From contig NZ_CP036259.1 in the NCBI RefSeq assembly GCF_007641255.1, forward strand, positions 5,024,501 to 5,088,500: a stretch of DNA of 64,000 nt, written 5' to 3'. The notes beneath the pieces were generated by a model that was not told the DNA's origin, did no database searches, and was given only the letters and a program-made list of their open reading frames with translations. Both the position numbers and the translations under genes were made by a program. Every line of letters begins with the position of its first letter. Within the stretch, counting starts at the first letter, position 1. The stretch is from Sporomusa termitida (lineage in GTDB: Bacteria > Bacillota > Negativicutes > Sporomusales > Sporomusaceae). Of this stretch, positions 32,942 through 41,301 are shown one piece after another.

Positions 32942-34669
32942 ATGATGTACTTGGCTGTCTTAGATCGTAAATTTTTACAGGCTACCTGGAGCCTGATCCG
33001 TGAATACTGGCATTCGGAGGAGAAATGGCCGGCCCGGGGCCTGTTGGCCGTAATTGTAACCCTGAATCTGACTTATGTGTATATTTTAGTACTGATTAAT
33101 AAGTGGTTCAACCGGTTTTATAACGCCCTCCAGAATTTTGACAAGGAGGAGGTTTTCAGCGCCCTCGGCGAGTTTTGCCTGCTGGCGGCCTGTTATATCA
33201 TTGTCGCCGTTTATCAGCTTTACCTGCAGCAGATGCTTGAGATCAAATGGCGGCGCTGGATGACCCATAAATACCTTAATAACTGGCTTACAGACCGGAT
33301 GTTTTACCGGCTGCAGCTGACAGACAGTTATACAGATAACCCTGATCAGCGTATTAGCGAGGATTTAAGATTATTTACGAATTATACCCTGGCTTTATCA
33401 TTAGGCCTGCTGAAAGCGTTTGTGACCCTGGTATCGTTTATTGCTATTTTATGGCAGCTATCCGGAATCCTGGTGATTCCACTGGGCAGCCAGCAGCTGG
33501 TTGTATCCGGTTATATGGTATGGGTGGCTATTATTTATTCCGTGATTGGCACCTGGCTGGCCCATAAAATCGGCAAGCCTCTGGCCAGGCTTAATTTTGA
33601 TCAGCAGCGCTATGAGGCGGATTTCCGGTTTAGCCTGGTCCGGCTGCGGGAAAACAGCGAAAGTATTGCCTTTTATGGCGGTGAGGCCCGGGAGGAGCGG
33701 TCTTTTATCGCCCGGTTTGGCAAGGTGTTCAATAATTACTGGCAGATCATGCAGCGGCGCAAGCAGCTGACCTGGTTTGCTTCCGGCTATGGGCAGATTG
33801 CTATTATTTTCCCGCTCGTGGTGGCGATGCCCCGCTATTTTGCCAAAGAAATACAACTCGGCGGCTTGCTGCAGATAGCTAAGGCCTTTGACAGTGTGCA
33901 GGAATCGCTTTCTTATTTTGTCAGCAGTTATGCCTCTATAGCCGAGTGGAAGGCTGTGGTTGACAGGCTTACCGGTTTTATTAGCAGTATGCAGCAGGTG
34001 AGCACGCTGCCTCAGGGCAATTCTGTTATCGAGGTGGGTCCTGAAGCGGCTTTGGTTGTCAGTGACTTAAGCATTGACCTGCCTGACGGCCAGAGAATCC
34101 TTTCCGGCCTCAATTTGACAATCCAGGCCGGTGAATCGCTGCTGGTGGCAGGCCCGTCCGGCAGTGGTAAAAGTACCCTCTTAAGAACCTTGTCCGGGTT
34201 ATGGCCTTATGCGCAGGGCCGGATAACGATTCCCGCAGGGCATACTTTTTTGTTTTTGCCCCAAAGGTCCTATCTGCCGCTGGGGACGCTGCGGGATACA
34301 TTATTATACCCAGGTCTGAACCGCCCGGTAGCTGATGAAGAAATCATAGCGGCTATGTCCATATGTAAGCTTGAGGGATTAAAAAGTTATCTTGATAAAA
34401 CTGAGGATTGGTCTCATATTTTATCTTTAGGTGAACAGCAGCGGATTGCGTTTGTCCGGGTATTTATCCATCAGCCGGACTGGCTGTTTATGGATGAAGC
34501 CACATCAGCACTGGATGAAGCCACAGAACGGCAGCTGTACGGTTTGGTGCAGGAGCGTCTGGCAGGAACTACGCTGGTTAGTGTTGGCCACAGAAATACC
34601 CTGAACAGTTATCATAAGAAGAAGCTGTCCCTTGATGGCCGGGGTCACTGGAATTTGCTGGTCATGTAG
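32942..34669 (+). CDS. SbmA/BacA-like ABC transporter, fused permease and ATPase
   Basis: A 575-residue half-transporter. The N-terminal region (1 to about 350) has six hydrophobic segments and the SbmA_BacA signature (NKWFNRFYNALQ, DNPDQRISEDL). The ATPase follows with Walker A GPSGSGKST, Q-loop FLPQRSYLPLGTLRD, signature LSLGEQQR and Walker B WLFMDEATSALDE. Relatives (YddA, ABCD type) move peptides, lipids or vitamin B12. The substrate is unknown. It interrupts the near-origin synteny between yabE and rnmV and has its own promoter and terminator, so it is an added gene. Confidence 0.87.
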   Translation: MMYLAVLDRKFLQATWSLIREYWHSEEKWPARGLLAVIVTLNLTYVYILVLINKWFNRFYNALQNFDKEEVFSALGEFCLLAACYIIVAVYQLYLQQMLEIKWRRWMTHKYLNNWLTDRMFYRLQLTDSYTDNPDQRISEDLRLFTNYTLALSLGLLKAFVTLVSFIAILWQLSGILVIPLGSQQLVVSGYMVWVAIIYSVIGTWLAHKIGKPLARLNFDQQRYEADFRFSLVRLRENSESIAFYGGEAREERSFIARFGKVFNNYWQIMQRRKQLTWFASGYGQIAIIFPLVVAMPRYFAKEIQLGGLLQIAKAFDSVQESLSYFVSSYASIAEWKAVVDRLTGFISSMQQVSTLPQGNSVIEVGPEAALVVSDLSIDLPDGQRILSGLNLTIQAGESLLVAGPSGSGKSTLLRTLSGLWPYAQGRITIPAGHTFLFLPQRSYLPLGTLRDTLLYPGLNRPVADEEIIAAMSICKLEGLKSYLDKTEDWSHILSLGEQQRIAFVRVFIHQPDWLFMDEATSALDEATERQLYGLVQERLAGTTLVSVGHRNTLNSYHKKKLSLDGRGHWNLLVM

Positions 34670-34682
34670 CCCAGAGAAGTGT

Positions 34683-34709
34683 AAAACCGCCTGACCGGCG
34701 GTTTTATTT
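34683..34709 (+). terminator. Terminator after the ABC exporter gene
   Basis: AAAACCGCC (34683-34691) pairs with GGCGGTTTT (34697-34705). Confidence 0.88.
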
Positions 34710-34800
34710 CCCTATTGCGGCTCCGTTATTGAACTATATAGATAAAAGCCCACCAAATGTGATAAGATAGTCATATTGTTTAGGTAATGGGGTAGATTAG

Positions 34801-35370
34801 ATGATAAAAGAAGTAATTGTGGTGGAAGGCAAGCAGGACATTGCCGCGGTCAAGCGGGCTGTCGATGCTGAGTGTATTGCTACAGAGGGGTTTAACTTAT
34901 TGCCGCGCTGCTTAAGCCGGATTGAACAGGCCTACCAAAAACGGGGTATTATTATTCTGACCGATCCTGACAGTGCCGGGGAACGGATCAGGAAGTTTTT
35001 GTCTGAACGGTTTCCTGAGGCCAGACATGCTTTTGTACCCCGGGAGCAGGCCAATGCCAATAATGATATCGGTATTGAACAGGCTTCCCCTGCGGCTATT
35101 AGGGACGCATTGAGTAAAGTGCGCCTCCATGAGTGGGAGCCAACTAATGAATTTAACTGGCAGGATATTATGGCTGCCGGTTTAAGTGGTGTGCCGGCCG
35201 CTGCCGGCCGGCGCGCCGCTGTGGGGGAAAAATTAGGTATAGGGTATGCCAATGCCAAAAGCTTTTTGTACAGACTGAATCATTATGGGGTCAGCCGTGA
35301 TGAATTTATGGCAGCAATAACCGGCTTGGCGGCCGCAGCCGGCCAAAACAGCGGCGGGGAGGAAGAGTAA
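34801..35370 (+). CDS. rnmV: Ribonuclease M5
   Basis: A 189-residue Toprim-domain nuclease. VVEGKQD (about 7-13) gives the catalytic Glu, and TDPDSAGE (about 54-61) the DxD metal site. A C-terminal rRNA-binding region follows. It matures the 5' end of 5S rRNA, helped by L18. The gene comes directly before ksgA, the classic order. The ATG at 34801 is preceded by a GGGGTAG stretch. Confidence 0.92.
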   Translation: MIKEVIVVEGKQDIAAVKRAVDAECIATEGFNLLPRCLSRIEQAYQKRGIIILTDPDSAGERIRKFLSERFPEARHAFVPREQANANNDIGIEQASPAAIRDALSKVRLHEWEPTNEFNWQDIMAAGLSGVPAAAGRRAAVGEKLGIGYANAKSFLYRLNHYGVSRDEFMAAITGLAAAAGQNSGGEEE

Positions 35371-35371
35371 T

Positions 35372-36226
35372 ATGGGGATAAAACCATGCATTGCGCAAAA
35401 GGATGTAACGTTACATATCTTAAAGACCTTTGGTATTCATATGAGCAAACGGCTGGGGCAGAACTTCCTTATTGACAGCAATGTGGTTGCTGGTATTGTT
35501 GCCGCTGCAAAATTAACACCGGGTGATGCCGTACTTGAAATCGGCCCGGGAATCGGTACCTTGACCCAGGGACTGGCTGAAGCCGGGGCGGCAGTTACGG
35601 CAATAGAACTGGACCGGCGCCTGTTGGACGTACTGGCTAAAACGCTGGCAGGGTATGATAATGTCAAAGTAATACATGGCGATATATTGAAAATCGACAT
35701 TTCCCGGGAAATTAACCAGGAAAAGTACAAAGTTGTCGCTAATTTGCCTTATTATATTACAACTCCAATTATTATGAAGTTTCTGGAAGACCGTTTGCCA
35801 ATCGACATCCTGGTTACTATGGTGCAAAAAGAGGTGGCCGAGCGTATGGTTGCCGTACCGGGAGGGAAAGACTATGGGGCACTGTCGGTGGCCGTGCAAT
35901 ATTATACCCAGCCGGAAATCATGTTTTTAGTGCCGCCCCGGTCATTTATTCCGGCCCCGGCCGTGGAATCTGCGGTTATCCGCTGTACTGTGCGTTCAGA
36001 GCCGCCGATACAGGTCGCCAGTGAAAAGATGTTTTTCCGGGTGGTGAAAGCCGCGTTTGCCCAGCGTCGCAAAACTCTGGCTAACAGCCTGAAGGCTGGT
36101 GGTCTGGATAAGGATGAGATCATTCAGGTATTAGAGCAGGCCGGAATTGACGGCCGGCGGCGGGGAGAGCAGTTATCCCTTGCTGAATTTGCTGCTATCG
36201 CTAATGCCTGGACAAATCTTAAATAA
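35372..36226 (+). CDS. rsmA: 16S rRNA dimethyladenosine transferase
   Basis: A 284-residue KsgA/RsmA. LGQNFLID (about 29-36), the SAM site EIGPGIGTLTQ (about 56-66), the acidic loop AIELD, and the catalytic NLPYYITTPI (about 124-133) are all present. A helical C-terminal domain with FAQRRKTLANSL contacts RNA. It dimethylates two adenines of helix 45. The start is 1 nt after the rnmV stop, with GGAGGAAG upstream. A strong convergent terminator follows. Also known as ksgA. Confidence 0.95.
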   Translation: MGIKPCIAQKDVTLHILKTFGIHMSKRLGQNFLIDSNVVAGIVAAAKLTPGDAVLEIGPGIGTLTQGLAEAGAAVTAIELDRRLLDVLAKTLAGYDNVKVIHGDILKIDISREINQEKYKVVANLPYYITTPIIMKFLEDRLPIDILVTMVQKEVAERMVAVPGGKDYGALSVAVQYYTQPEIMFLVPPRSFIPAPAVESAVIRCTVRSEPPIQVASEKMFFRVVKAAFAQRRKTLANSLKAGGLDKDEIIQVLEQAGIDGRRRGEQLSLAEFAAIANAWTNLK

Positions 36227-36251
36227 TAAGAATCTTAGCTAATAAAACTTG

Positions 36252-36279
36252 AAGCCCTGCTCATTTCGAGCAGGGCTTT
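36252..36279. terminator. Bidirectional terminator between rsmA and the glycosyltransferase gene
   Basis: AAGCCCTGCTC (36252-36262) pairs with GAGCAGGGCTT (36268-36278), T-rich on the plus strand. The stem includes the stop codon of the minus-strand gene. Confidence 0.92.
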
Positions 36280-37118
36280 TCGCTTAAGAACAGGTCTAAT
36301 AGGTCAAAACGGCGCTCAATATGGTACCCTAAGTAGGTCTTGGTTTGCCATTGGCGGTTGCGGCTCTGGTCATGGAAAGCGGCAATTGCTTCAAGGCAGT
36401 CACCGACAATGGTATCAATGATTTTATTGGTATGAATTTGATTCTTTACCGATGAACCCAGACGGTAGTGCGGAATCGTTGTTGCTATATCAATTTTTAG
36501 TTTATTGAGGCGTGCGAGTGCCATTGTGACCGGAGGAACAGCCAACTCGCGCAAAGAAATTGTTTCCAGCAGGCGGCGGGAGACTGCATGCGGCCCATGG
36601 GCCGGACTGGCTAGGTTGATTTTTTTGTCTAATCCCAGTTCTTTATTGAGGTTCAGCCGCCACTGGAAGGTTGGATTATAACGCTCAATATGGCGCGGTG
36701 GAGAGGGATAACAGTTTGTTAGTGCCATATCCATATGTTTTAGTAATACACCGTCGACCAGTTCCATCAAGTTTTCATTAAAGGTGCCTACCATGTCACC
36801 GTCCACAAAGACGACGACGTCGCTGCCCAGAGCCAAAGCCGCTTTAGCACCTACGGCGCGGGGAGTGTCAATTCCTAAACATTCGTGAAAATAAATAATC
36901 TGCAGTTTGGGAAGACGCATCGCTAAAGCTTCACGCATTGTACTGTCTTTTGAACCGTTTGCCACCAGAATGATGTGATCAATCGGTAAAGTTCCCAAAT
37001 TTTGCAATACAGTAGTAATGCGTCCCCCTTCGTTTTTGGCCGGTACGACCACGCAAATCACGTCCATCACCTCGGAGTAAGCATGCGTGTGCTGTGCTAT
37101 CAGTAAAGCGGTCTCCAC
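36261..37118 (-). CDS. Family 2-type glycosyltransferase
   Basis: Up to 285 residues of GT-A fold. CVVVPAKNEGGRI begins the nucleotide-sugar domain, VANGSKDST and the metal motif VFVDGDM (DxD-like) follow, and HGPHAVSRRLLE resembles the acceptor region. No transmembrane helix is evident, so the enzyme is soluble; donor and acceptor are unknown. The frame opens with GTG 37118, which lacks a ribosome site. A start at ATG 37067 (MDVICVVVP) is the more usual protein N terminus, but GAGG stands only 2 nt before it, so the start is unsettled. The gene lies opposite to its neighbours between ksgA and yabG. Confidence 0.8.
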   Translation of the reverse strand: METALLIAQHTHAYSEVMDVICVVVPAKNEGGRITTVLQNLGTLPIDHIILVANGSKDSTMREALAMRLPKLQIIYFHECLGIDTPRAVGAKAALALGSDVVVFVDGDMVGTFNENLMELVDGVLLKHMDMALTNCYPSPPRHIERYNPTFQWRLNLNKELGLDKKINLASPAHGPHAVSRRLLETISLRELAVPPVTMALARLNKLKIDIATTIPHYRLGSSVKNQIHTNKIIDTIVGDCLEAIAAFHDQSRNRQWQTKTYLGYHIERRFDLLDLFLSEKPCSK

Positions 37119-37204
37119 GGGGGCTCACTATAGTATATAGTGGGGATTAGGCGTTTGCTACTGCGCCGGCAAGGATAATTTTGTGGCACTTCAGATCGGC
37201 GATA

Positions 37205-37213
37205 CATAGTATG
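37205..37213 (+). promoter_or_regulatory. Possible mother-cell sigma promoter of yabG
   Basis: CATAGTATG at 37205-37213 resembles the sigma-K -10 (CATA-N3-TA), with an AC at 37188-37189, 15 nt upstream, as a -35. Bacillus yabG is sigma-K controlled. The match is weak. Confidence 0.35.
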
Positions 37214-37247
37214 TAATAGTCACAGCGATAGCTAAGGGGGGGAGTAC

Positions 37248-38123
37248 ATGGACATTCAAGTCGGCGATCTGGTCGTCAGAAAGTCTCATGGCGGCGATAT
37301 AGTGTTTAAAGTAACCGATGTGTTCGAAGATGATGACCGGCATATTCATTGTGTTTTGAAAGGGCTGCACCTTCGCTTAATTGCCGATTCGCCGATAGAT
37401 GATTTAATGCCAATTGAAGCCGAACATCTGCGCAATGAAATTGTGCGTATGGAAGGCATGCATAATGATACACTAAGACGGGTGTTAATGCGCCGCAGTC
37501 GTGAACGCGAGCAAGTCGAGTTAAGACGCTCGGAGGCAACCAAGAAGTTCACTTTTTTCGATTTGCCGGGCCGGGTTTTACATTTGGACGGTGATGAGGA
37601 ATATCTGAGAATGTGCTTAAAAACATATAACCAGCTTAATATCCAGGCCGAGGGGCGCTGGGTGGAAGAAAGTAAACAGGCTGAGGTAATTGTCAACTTA
37701 TTGGAAGAGTTCAGACCGGATATTTTAGTACTTACCGGCCATGATGCCTTGACCGGCAATGGTAAAAAAGATTTTGCCGATATCAATAACTACCGGAACT
37801 CCAAGCATTTTATTACCGCTGTAAAAAAAGCCAGAATATTTGAGCCTTCCCGCGATGATTTAGTCATTTTTGCCGGTGCCTGCCAATCCCATTTTGAAGC
37901 TATATTATCATCCGGTGCCAACTTCGCCAGTTCACCTAACCGTATTTTTATTCATGCTTATGATCCGGTTTTTATTGCCGAAAAAGTGGCATTCACCCCT
38001 ATCAACAGAACTGTTGAGGTAAGTGATGCGATTACAGCCTCCGTAACAGGTATTGACGGTGTAGGCGGTCTGGAAACAAGAGGCAAGTTCAGACTGGGCA
38101 TGCCTAAAACACCGATTAAGTAA
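37248..38123 (+). CDS. yabG: Sporulation-specific cysteine protease YabG
   Basis: A 291-residue YabG. The N-terminal region (VGDLVVRKSHGGDIVFKV) is typical, as are the LTGHDALTGNGK segment with His165 and IFAGACQSHFEAIL with Cys212, which match the catalytic His/Cys positions of the family. YabG trims spore coat proteins in the mother cell and, in Clostridioides, processes germination proteins. Length equals that of Bacillus YabG. Its presence in the usual place between ksgA and ispE shows the organism forms endospores. A terminator follows. Confidence 0.95.
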   Translation: MDIQVGDLVVRKSHGGDIVFKVTDVFEDDDRHIHCVLKGLHLRLIADSPIDDLMPIEAEHLRNEIVRMEGMHNDTLRRVLMRRSREREQVELRRSEATKKFTFFDLPGRVLHLDGDEEYLRMCLKTYNQLNIQAEGRWVEESKQAEVIVNLLEEFRPDILVLTGHDALTGNGKKDFADINNYRNSKHFITAVKKARIFEPSRDDLVIFAGACQSHFEAILSSGANFASSPNRIFIHAYDPVFIAEKVAFTPINRTVEVSDAITASVTGIDGVGGLETRGKFRLGMPKTPIK

Positions 38124-38130
38124 TGCTGAG

Positions 38131-38157
38131 AATACGCCCTTACCAGGCGTATTTTTT
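38131..38157 (+). terminator. Terminator after yabG
   Basis: AATACGCC (38131-38138) pairs with GGCGTATT (38146-38153), followed by T. Confidence 0.9.
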
Positions 38158-38166
38158 TGCCCCATT

Positions 38167-38285
38167 CAGAATTTATAAAAATTCGAGGCTATGATCCAAG
38201 GGATAAGAAAAATCTAGCCCCTAAAGGGGCACCGGCGGTTTCTACCGGCGCCCTAAAGGACATGGCATAAGCCAAGTTTTTCTAA
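38167..38285 (+). repeat. Dispersed structured repeat, type A copy 1
   Basis: Begins CAGAATTTATAAAAATTCGA, contains CCTAAAGGGGC, a direct repeat of ACCGGCG, CCTAAAGGAC and GGCATAAGCC, and ends AAGTTTTTCTAA. A near-identical copy lies at 43123-43234. Several short stems with 4-nt TAAA or ATAA loops can form. It abuts a type B copy. Confidence 0.85.
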
Positions 38286-38376
38286 TCCTGATAGAAAGTA
38301 TACCTTTCCCCTGGCTAAGGGCAACAGCGGCTTCCGCTTTCACCACAGGCTCGGCGCAAGCCGTGTTTCGTTTATT
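38286..38376 (+). repeat. Dispersed structured repeat, type B copy 1
   Basis: TCCTGATAGAAAGTATACC..., then TAAGGGCAACAGCGGCTTC, a stem AGCGG-ctt-CCGCT, and CGGC-GCAA-GCCG with a GNRA-type loop, ending GTGTTT. Copies at 40595-40670 and 59282-59370. Confidence 0.85.
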
Positions 38377-38462
38377 CCGGTCTTAGGCAAATTACTGGCT
38401 ATTAAAGGAAAGTCAAATGGTTTTAGCGAAATATAGGTGAAGAACTTAGCCATGGAGGCGCT

Positions 38463-40223
38463 ATGGTGTTGAAAGCTGAGAAACGTCAGGCCTGTAAAGC
38501 TGCCGGGGTTTTTTATACGCCGGAACCTATTGTTAACTATATTCTCAAACATACCCTGGCCAAGCATGATGTTGTGGCTAACCCGGCCCCCCGGGTTTTG
38601 GACCCGGCCTGTGGCTCCGGTAATTTTCTGGTAGCAGCCTACGAGCTTTTATTGGAAAAATTTACCGCTGACCTTGTTCTGCTCAGGCAGCGCTATGGCA
38701 GGCACCAATATACTATTAAAAGTGGCAAAGGCGAAACAAGGCTTACCGGCATTCAGTACTGGCAGCCGGAAAACCTCCATTATCATATTATCAGTTGCTG
38801 TTTATATGGTGCTGATGTTGATGCTGATGCCGTCGCTGCGGCGAAACTTCGCCTGGCCGAAAAAGGGGGCGGCAAGGTAGTTAGTGCCGATGATCAGCTG
38901 CTGGTCTGCGATAGCTTGATCAAATGGGAAAAGGCTGACCTGGCCGATAACTATGATCGCCGAACCCCGCACTTTGAACCTGCGGTCCGATTCTGGGGGC
39001 TGGAGTTTGATTATATTGTGGGTAATCCGCCGTACATAAGTTTTGGGTTAAACCGGGCAGGTAAAATGCCGGTAGATCAGGCCGAGTATCTAAAGCGAAA
39101 TTATCCGCATTCCGCTCAGTATAAGCTAAGCTATTATGCTTTATTTTTTGAAAGAAGTATTCAAGCTTTAAAAACCGGTGGTTATCTGGGATTTATCACA
39201 CCTGACAGTTACCTGCTCGGACGCTATTATTCCAAAATACGTGAATATATTTTAAAAACTTGCTCCATTAAGGCCATCAGCTTGGTAAAGAGCAATGTGT
39301 TTGCCGGTGTTTTGGTAGGAATCCCGGCTATTACTATTCTGCAGAAGATTAACCGGGATAGTGCTGAAACTGCTGTAGCGGTCAGTAAAATTGACAACAG
39401 CGGGCTAAGCATAGACACCTATCAGTATGAACAACAGTATTTTGCGCGGCAGGTATATAACCGGTTTCGTTTATTTTTTCACGCTAACGATAAAATCCTT
39501 ATCGATAAGATCGAGCAAGCTCCGTACATGTTCAAAGATCTCACCAAAACCAGGACCGGAATGCGTTCATTAACCACGCAGGCTGATATTAAAGGCAAAG
39601 CTAAGCTAGGGCCCACCTGGCAGCGGGGGTTAATATCTTCTGGCCAGGTATTACCGTTTGGCCTTAATTATCAGGGGGACTGGCTGGACGTAAACCCCGA
39701 TAAGCTGAATAAAGGCGGCTGGAATGCGGCAATTATGGCCGGACCCAAAATTTTTCTGCGCCAAACTGGTGACAGCTTAATTGCCACAATTGACAGATCC
39801 GGCTTATATCATTTAAATAATATCCATTCCCTGGTGGCTTTACGGGCGGGAATAAACCTGGAATTCTTGGTATGTATTCTTAATTCAAAGCTGATGAACT
39901 ATTATTATCATACGGTAACCTTAGAAAAAGGCCGGCCGATGGCGCAGGTGGATATTGAAACTGTTGAGAAGCTGCCCTTAATGACAGATCGCCATTATAC
40001 GGATAAATTAGAGCGGCTGGGGTTAAAGCTGGCCCCACGGTCAGGTGCTGTCTGCTGTAATAGTCTGGAACCGCATACTGAGACCAGGACGGCCGGAGAA
40101 TTTGCAGCACTGTTCAATGAGATGAATACACTGGTCTACAACCTGTATGGCTTGTCGGACAGTGAAATTAGCTATATTGAGCAGGCTGAAGTTTTCAAAC
40201 CGGAAAAATTTTATAAAGAATAA
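38463..40223 (+). CDS. Solitary N6-adenine-type DNA methyltransferase with target-recognition region
   Basis: A 586-residue gamma-class (Eco57I/TaqI-like) methyltransferase. FYTPEPIVNYI precedes the SAM motif I DPACGSGNF (47-55), and the catalytic motif IV is GNPPYISF (187-194). The second half (about 290-560) looks like a target-recognition region (GPKIFLRQTG...NSKLMNYYY...IETVEKLPL). No nuclease motif or restriction gene is visible, so it is an orphan modifier. Its size and layout resemble CamA of Clostridioides difficile, an orphan adenine methyltransferase that affects sporulation; orthology is not shown. ATG 38463 has GGAGG near. It is flanked by dispersed repeats. Confidence 0.85.
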   Translation: MVLKAEKRQACKAAGVFYTPEPIVNYILKHTLAKHDVVANPAPRVLDPACGSGNFLVAAYELLLEKFTADLVLLRQRYGRHQYTIKSGKGETRLTGIQYWQPENLHYHIISCCLYGADVDADAVAAAKLRLAEKGGGKVVSADDQLLVCDSLIKWEKADLADNYDRRTPHFEPAVRFWGLEFDYIVGNPPYISFGLNRAGKMPVDQAEYLKRNYPHSAQYKLSYYALFFERSIQALKTGGYLGFITPDSYLLGRYYSKIREYILKTCSIKAISLVKSNVFAGVLVGIPAITILQKINRDSAETAVAVSKIDNSGLSIDTYQYEQQYFARQVYNRFRLFFHANDKILIDKIEQAPYMFKDLTKTRTGMRSLTTQADIKGKAKLGPTWQRGLISSGQVLPFGLNYQGDWLDVNPDKLNKGGWNAAIMAGPKIFLRQTGDSLIATIDRSGLYHLNNIHSLVALRAGINLEFLVCILNSKLMNYYYHTVTLEKGRPMAQVDIETVEKLPLMTDRHYTDKLERLGLKLAPRSGAVCCNSLEPHTETRTAGEFAALFNEMNTLVYNLYGLSDSEISYIEQAEVFKPEKFYKE

Positions 40224-40236
40224 TGATAAGGAAGGG

Positions 40237-40261
40237 AAAGGACGTCAGACGGACGCCCTTT
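40237..40261 (+). terminator. Hairpin after the methyltransferase gene
   Basis: AAAGG and CGTC (40237-40246) pair with GACG and CCTTT (40252-40261). The T-tract is weak. Confidence 0.55.
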
Positions 40262-40278
40262 CGCACCACATTTTAAAA

Positions 40279-40449
40279 CTATTGTTTTGGGCGGGTTGTG
40301 GCTGCTGTAGTGGCAGATATAATAGTAGCAGCCTTTTTGCTAGTTAGATTGTCGGTGTCTTTGCCGCCATATGGACCCGGCTGGGCCTGGGGCTGGCCGA
40401 AGGGACCATGTTTTGAATTGACATTATCATCATAAATTTTACCCATCAT
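40279..40449 (-). CDS. Small hypothetical protein, 56 residues
   Basis: MMGKIYDDNVNSKHG, then a Gly/Pro/Gln segment (about 16-30), and a Thr/Ala-rich tail. GGGAGGTGAT lies 5 nt upstream of the ATG at 40449, one of the strongest ribosome sites in the window, so the short frame is probably real although no family is recognised. A longer frame to 40530 lacks a site. No transmembrane segment or cysteine. It lies next to sporulation-linked genes and may be a small spore protein, which is only a guess. Confidence 0.6.
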   Translation of the reverse strand: MMGKIYDDNVNSKHGPFGQPQAQPGPYGGKDTDNLTSKKAATIISATTAATTRPKQ

Positions 40450-40560
40450 TACATCACCTCCCGGTGATAGTGTTCCCTTAACTGATTGTTTCGCGTCTGG
40501 TAATTTTAGTTTTTGGAGTGAATGCTGCAAGCAGCCAAATGTTAGTTCCTGCTGGCAGTA

Positions 40561-40591
40561 AAAACCCGCGCTTCAACAAAGCGCGGGTTTT
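40561..40591. terminator. Bidirectional terminator
   Basis: AAAACCCGCGCTT (40561-40573) pairs with AAGCGCGGGTTTT (40579-40591). It would end the minus-strand Cys-rich gene after a type B repeat in its 3' region. Confidence 0.9.
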
Positions 40592-40594
40592 ACA

Positions 40595-40670
40595 TCCTGA
40601 TAGAAAGTATACCTTTTCCCGGCTAAGGGCAACAGCGGCTTCAGGCTCGGCGCAAGCCGTGTTTTATTTA
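40595..40670 (+). repeat. Dispersed structured repeat, type B copy 2
   Basis: Starts TCCTGATAGAAAGTATACC and is nearly identical to 38286-38376, but lacks about 12 nt (the CGCTTTCACCAC part) in the centre, so the first stem is lost while the CGGC-GCAA-GCCG stem remains. It lies in the 3' region of the minus-strand Cys-rich gene. Confidence 0.85.
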
Positions 40671-40677
40671 CAGATAA

Positions 40678-40959
40678 CTACCTGCACTTGGGACAGCCGC
40701 CGCGGTGCTCGTGATAGTCGAATTCAAAACCGCAGTGTGGGCACAGTTTAAATAGGCGGTACGTGCAGATTCTGTATAACTTATAGTAGCATTTATAGGT
40801 TTTCACGCATTCTTTCGTTGTCTGGCATTTCATTTGGGGGGTACCGCAAGACATATCCATGTCCTGGCAGTCATCCATATCGCACTTATCATATTTTTCA
40901 TTACAGCCGCATTTGTCGTCATCGCATTTCCAGTGGGGGTGCTTTTTATAACTCTTCAT
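40678..40959 (-). CDS. Cysteine-rich hypothetical protein with C-terminal zinc ribbon
   Basis: A 93-residue protein with about 15 cysteines. The N-terminal half is very hydrophilic (WKCDDDKCGCNEKYDKCDMDDC), the middle has CVKTYKCYYKLYRIC, and the end CPHCGFEF...GGCPKC looks like a rubredoxin- or zinc-ribbon-type site. No family is recognised. GGAGG lies about 10 nt before the ATG. Neighbouring SPOCS genes suggest a spore-layer or metal-related role, but this is inference. Confidence 0.65.
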   Translation of the reverse strand: MKSYKKHPHWKCDDDKCGCNEKYDKCDMDDCQDMDMSCGTPQMKCQTTKECVKTYKCYYKLYRICTYRLFKLCPHCGFEFDYHEHRGGCPKCR

Positions 40960-41050
40960 TAAAATATAACCTCCTTATATTTTGAGAAATAAGTCGTTTT
41001 ACCTGTAAGGCAGAACAACATCCTGCTATATACTATGAAGAATACTGAGA

Positions 41051-41085
41051 GAATGTTATGTTGATTTATGCATAACATTCTTTTT
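41051..41085 (+). terminator. Orphan terminator-like hairpin
   Basis: GAATGTTATG (41051-41060) pairs perfectly with CATAACATTC (41071-41080), followed by five T. No plus-strand gene lies just upstream, so it may end a non-coding RNA or read-through transcript. The rest of the gap 40960-41301 shows no gene. Confidence 0.55.
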
Positions 41086-41301
41086 ATTAGAAACTAGTGA
41101 GAGCAGCCGCTCACTTACAATACGAATAAATACATATTTATCAGTACTGTTTTGGGAGCTTAGTTCATAGTAATAGGTAGGATGTGCCTGCGCTAACAGC
41201 TTTTGATCAGGGTTGCTGTCCTTTGCCGTTTTTTAGTTTTTTGTCACATAAAAATTAGAGCAGGCATATATATAACTAGAATATAAAAGGGGGGAATCTG
41301 C

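Noticed and set aside
38286-38376. Type B repeat resembling a cyclic di-GMP riboswitch (GGGCAAC and GGCGCAAGCC parts)
   Set aside because: The GAAA-type P1b loop and the conserved GGGACGCAAAGCC and P2 closing sequences are missing, one copy lacks a whole stem, and copies lie downstream of genes rather than in leaders.
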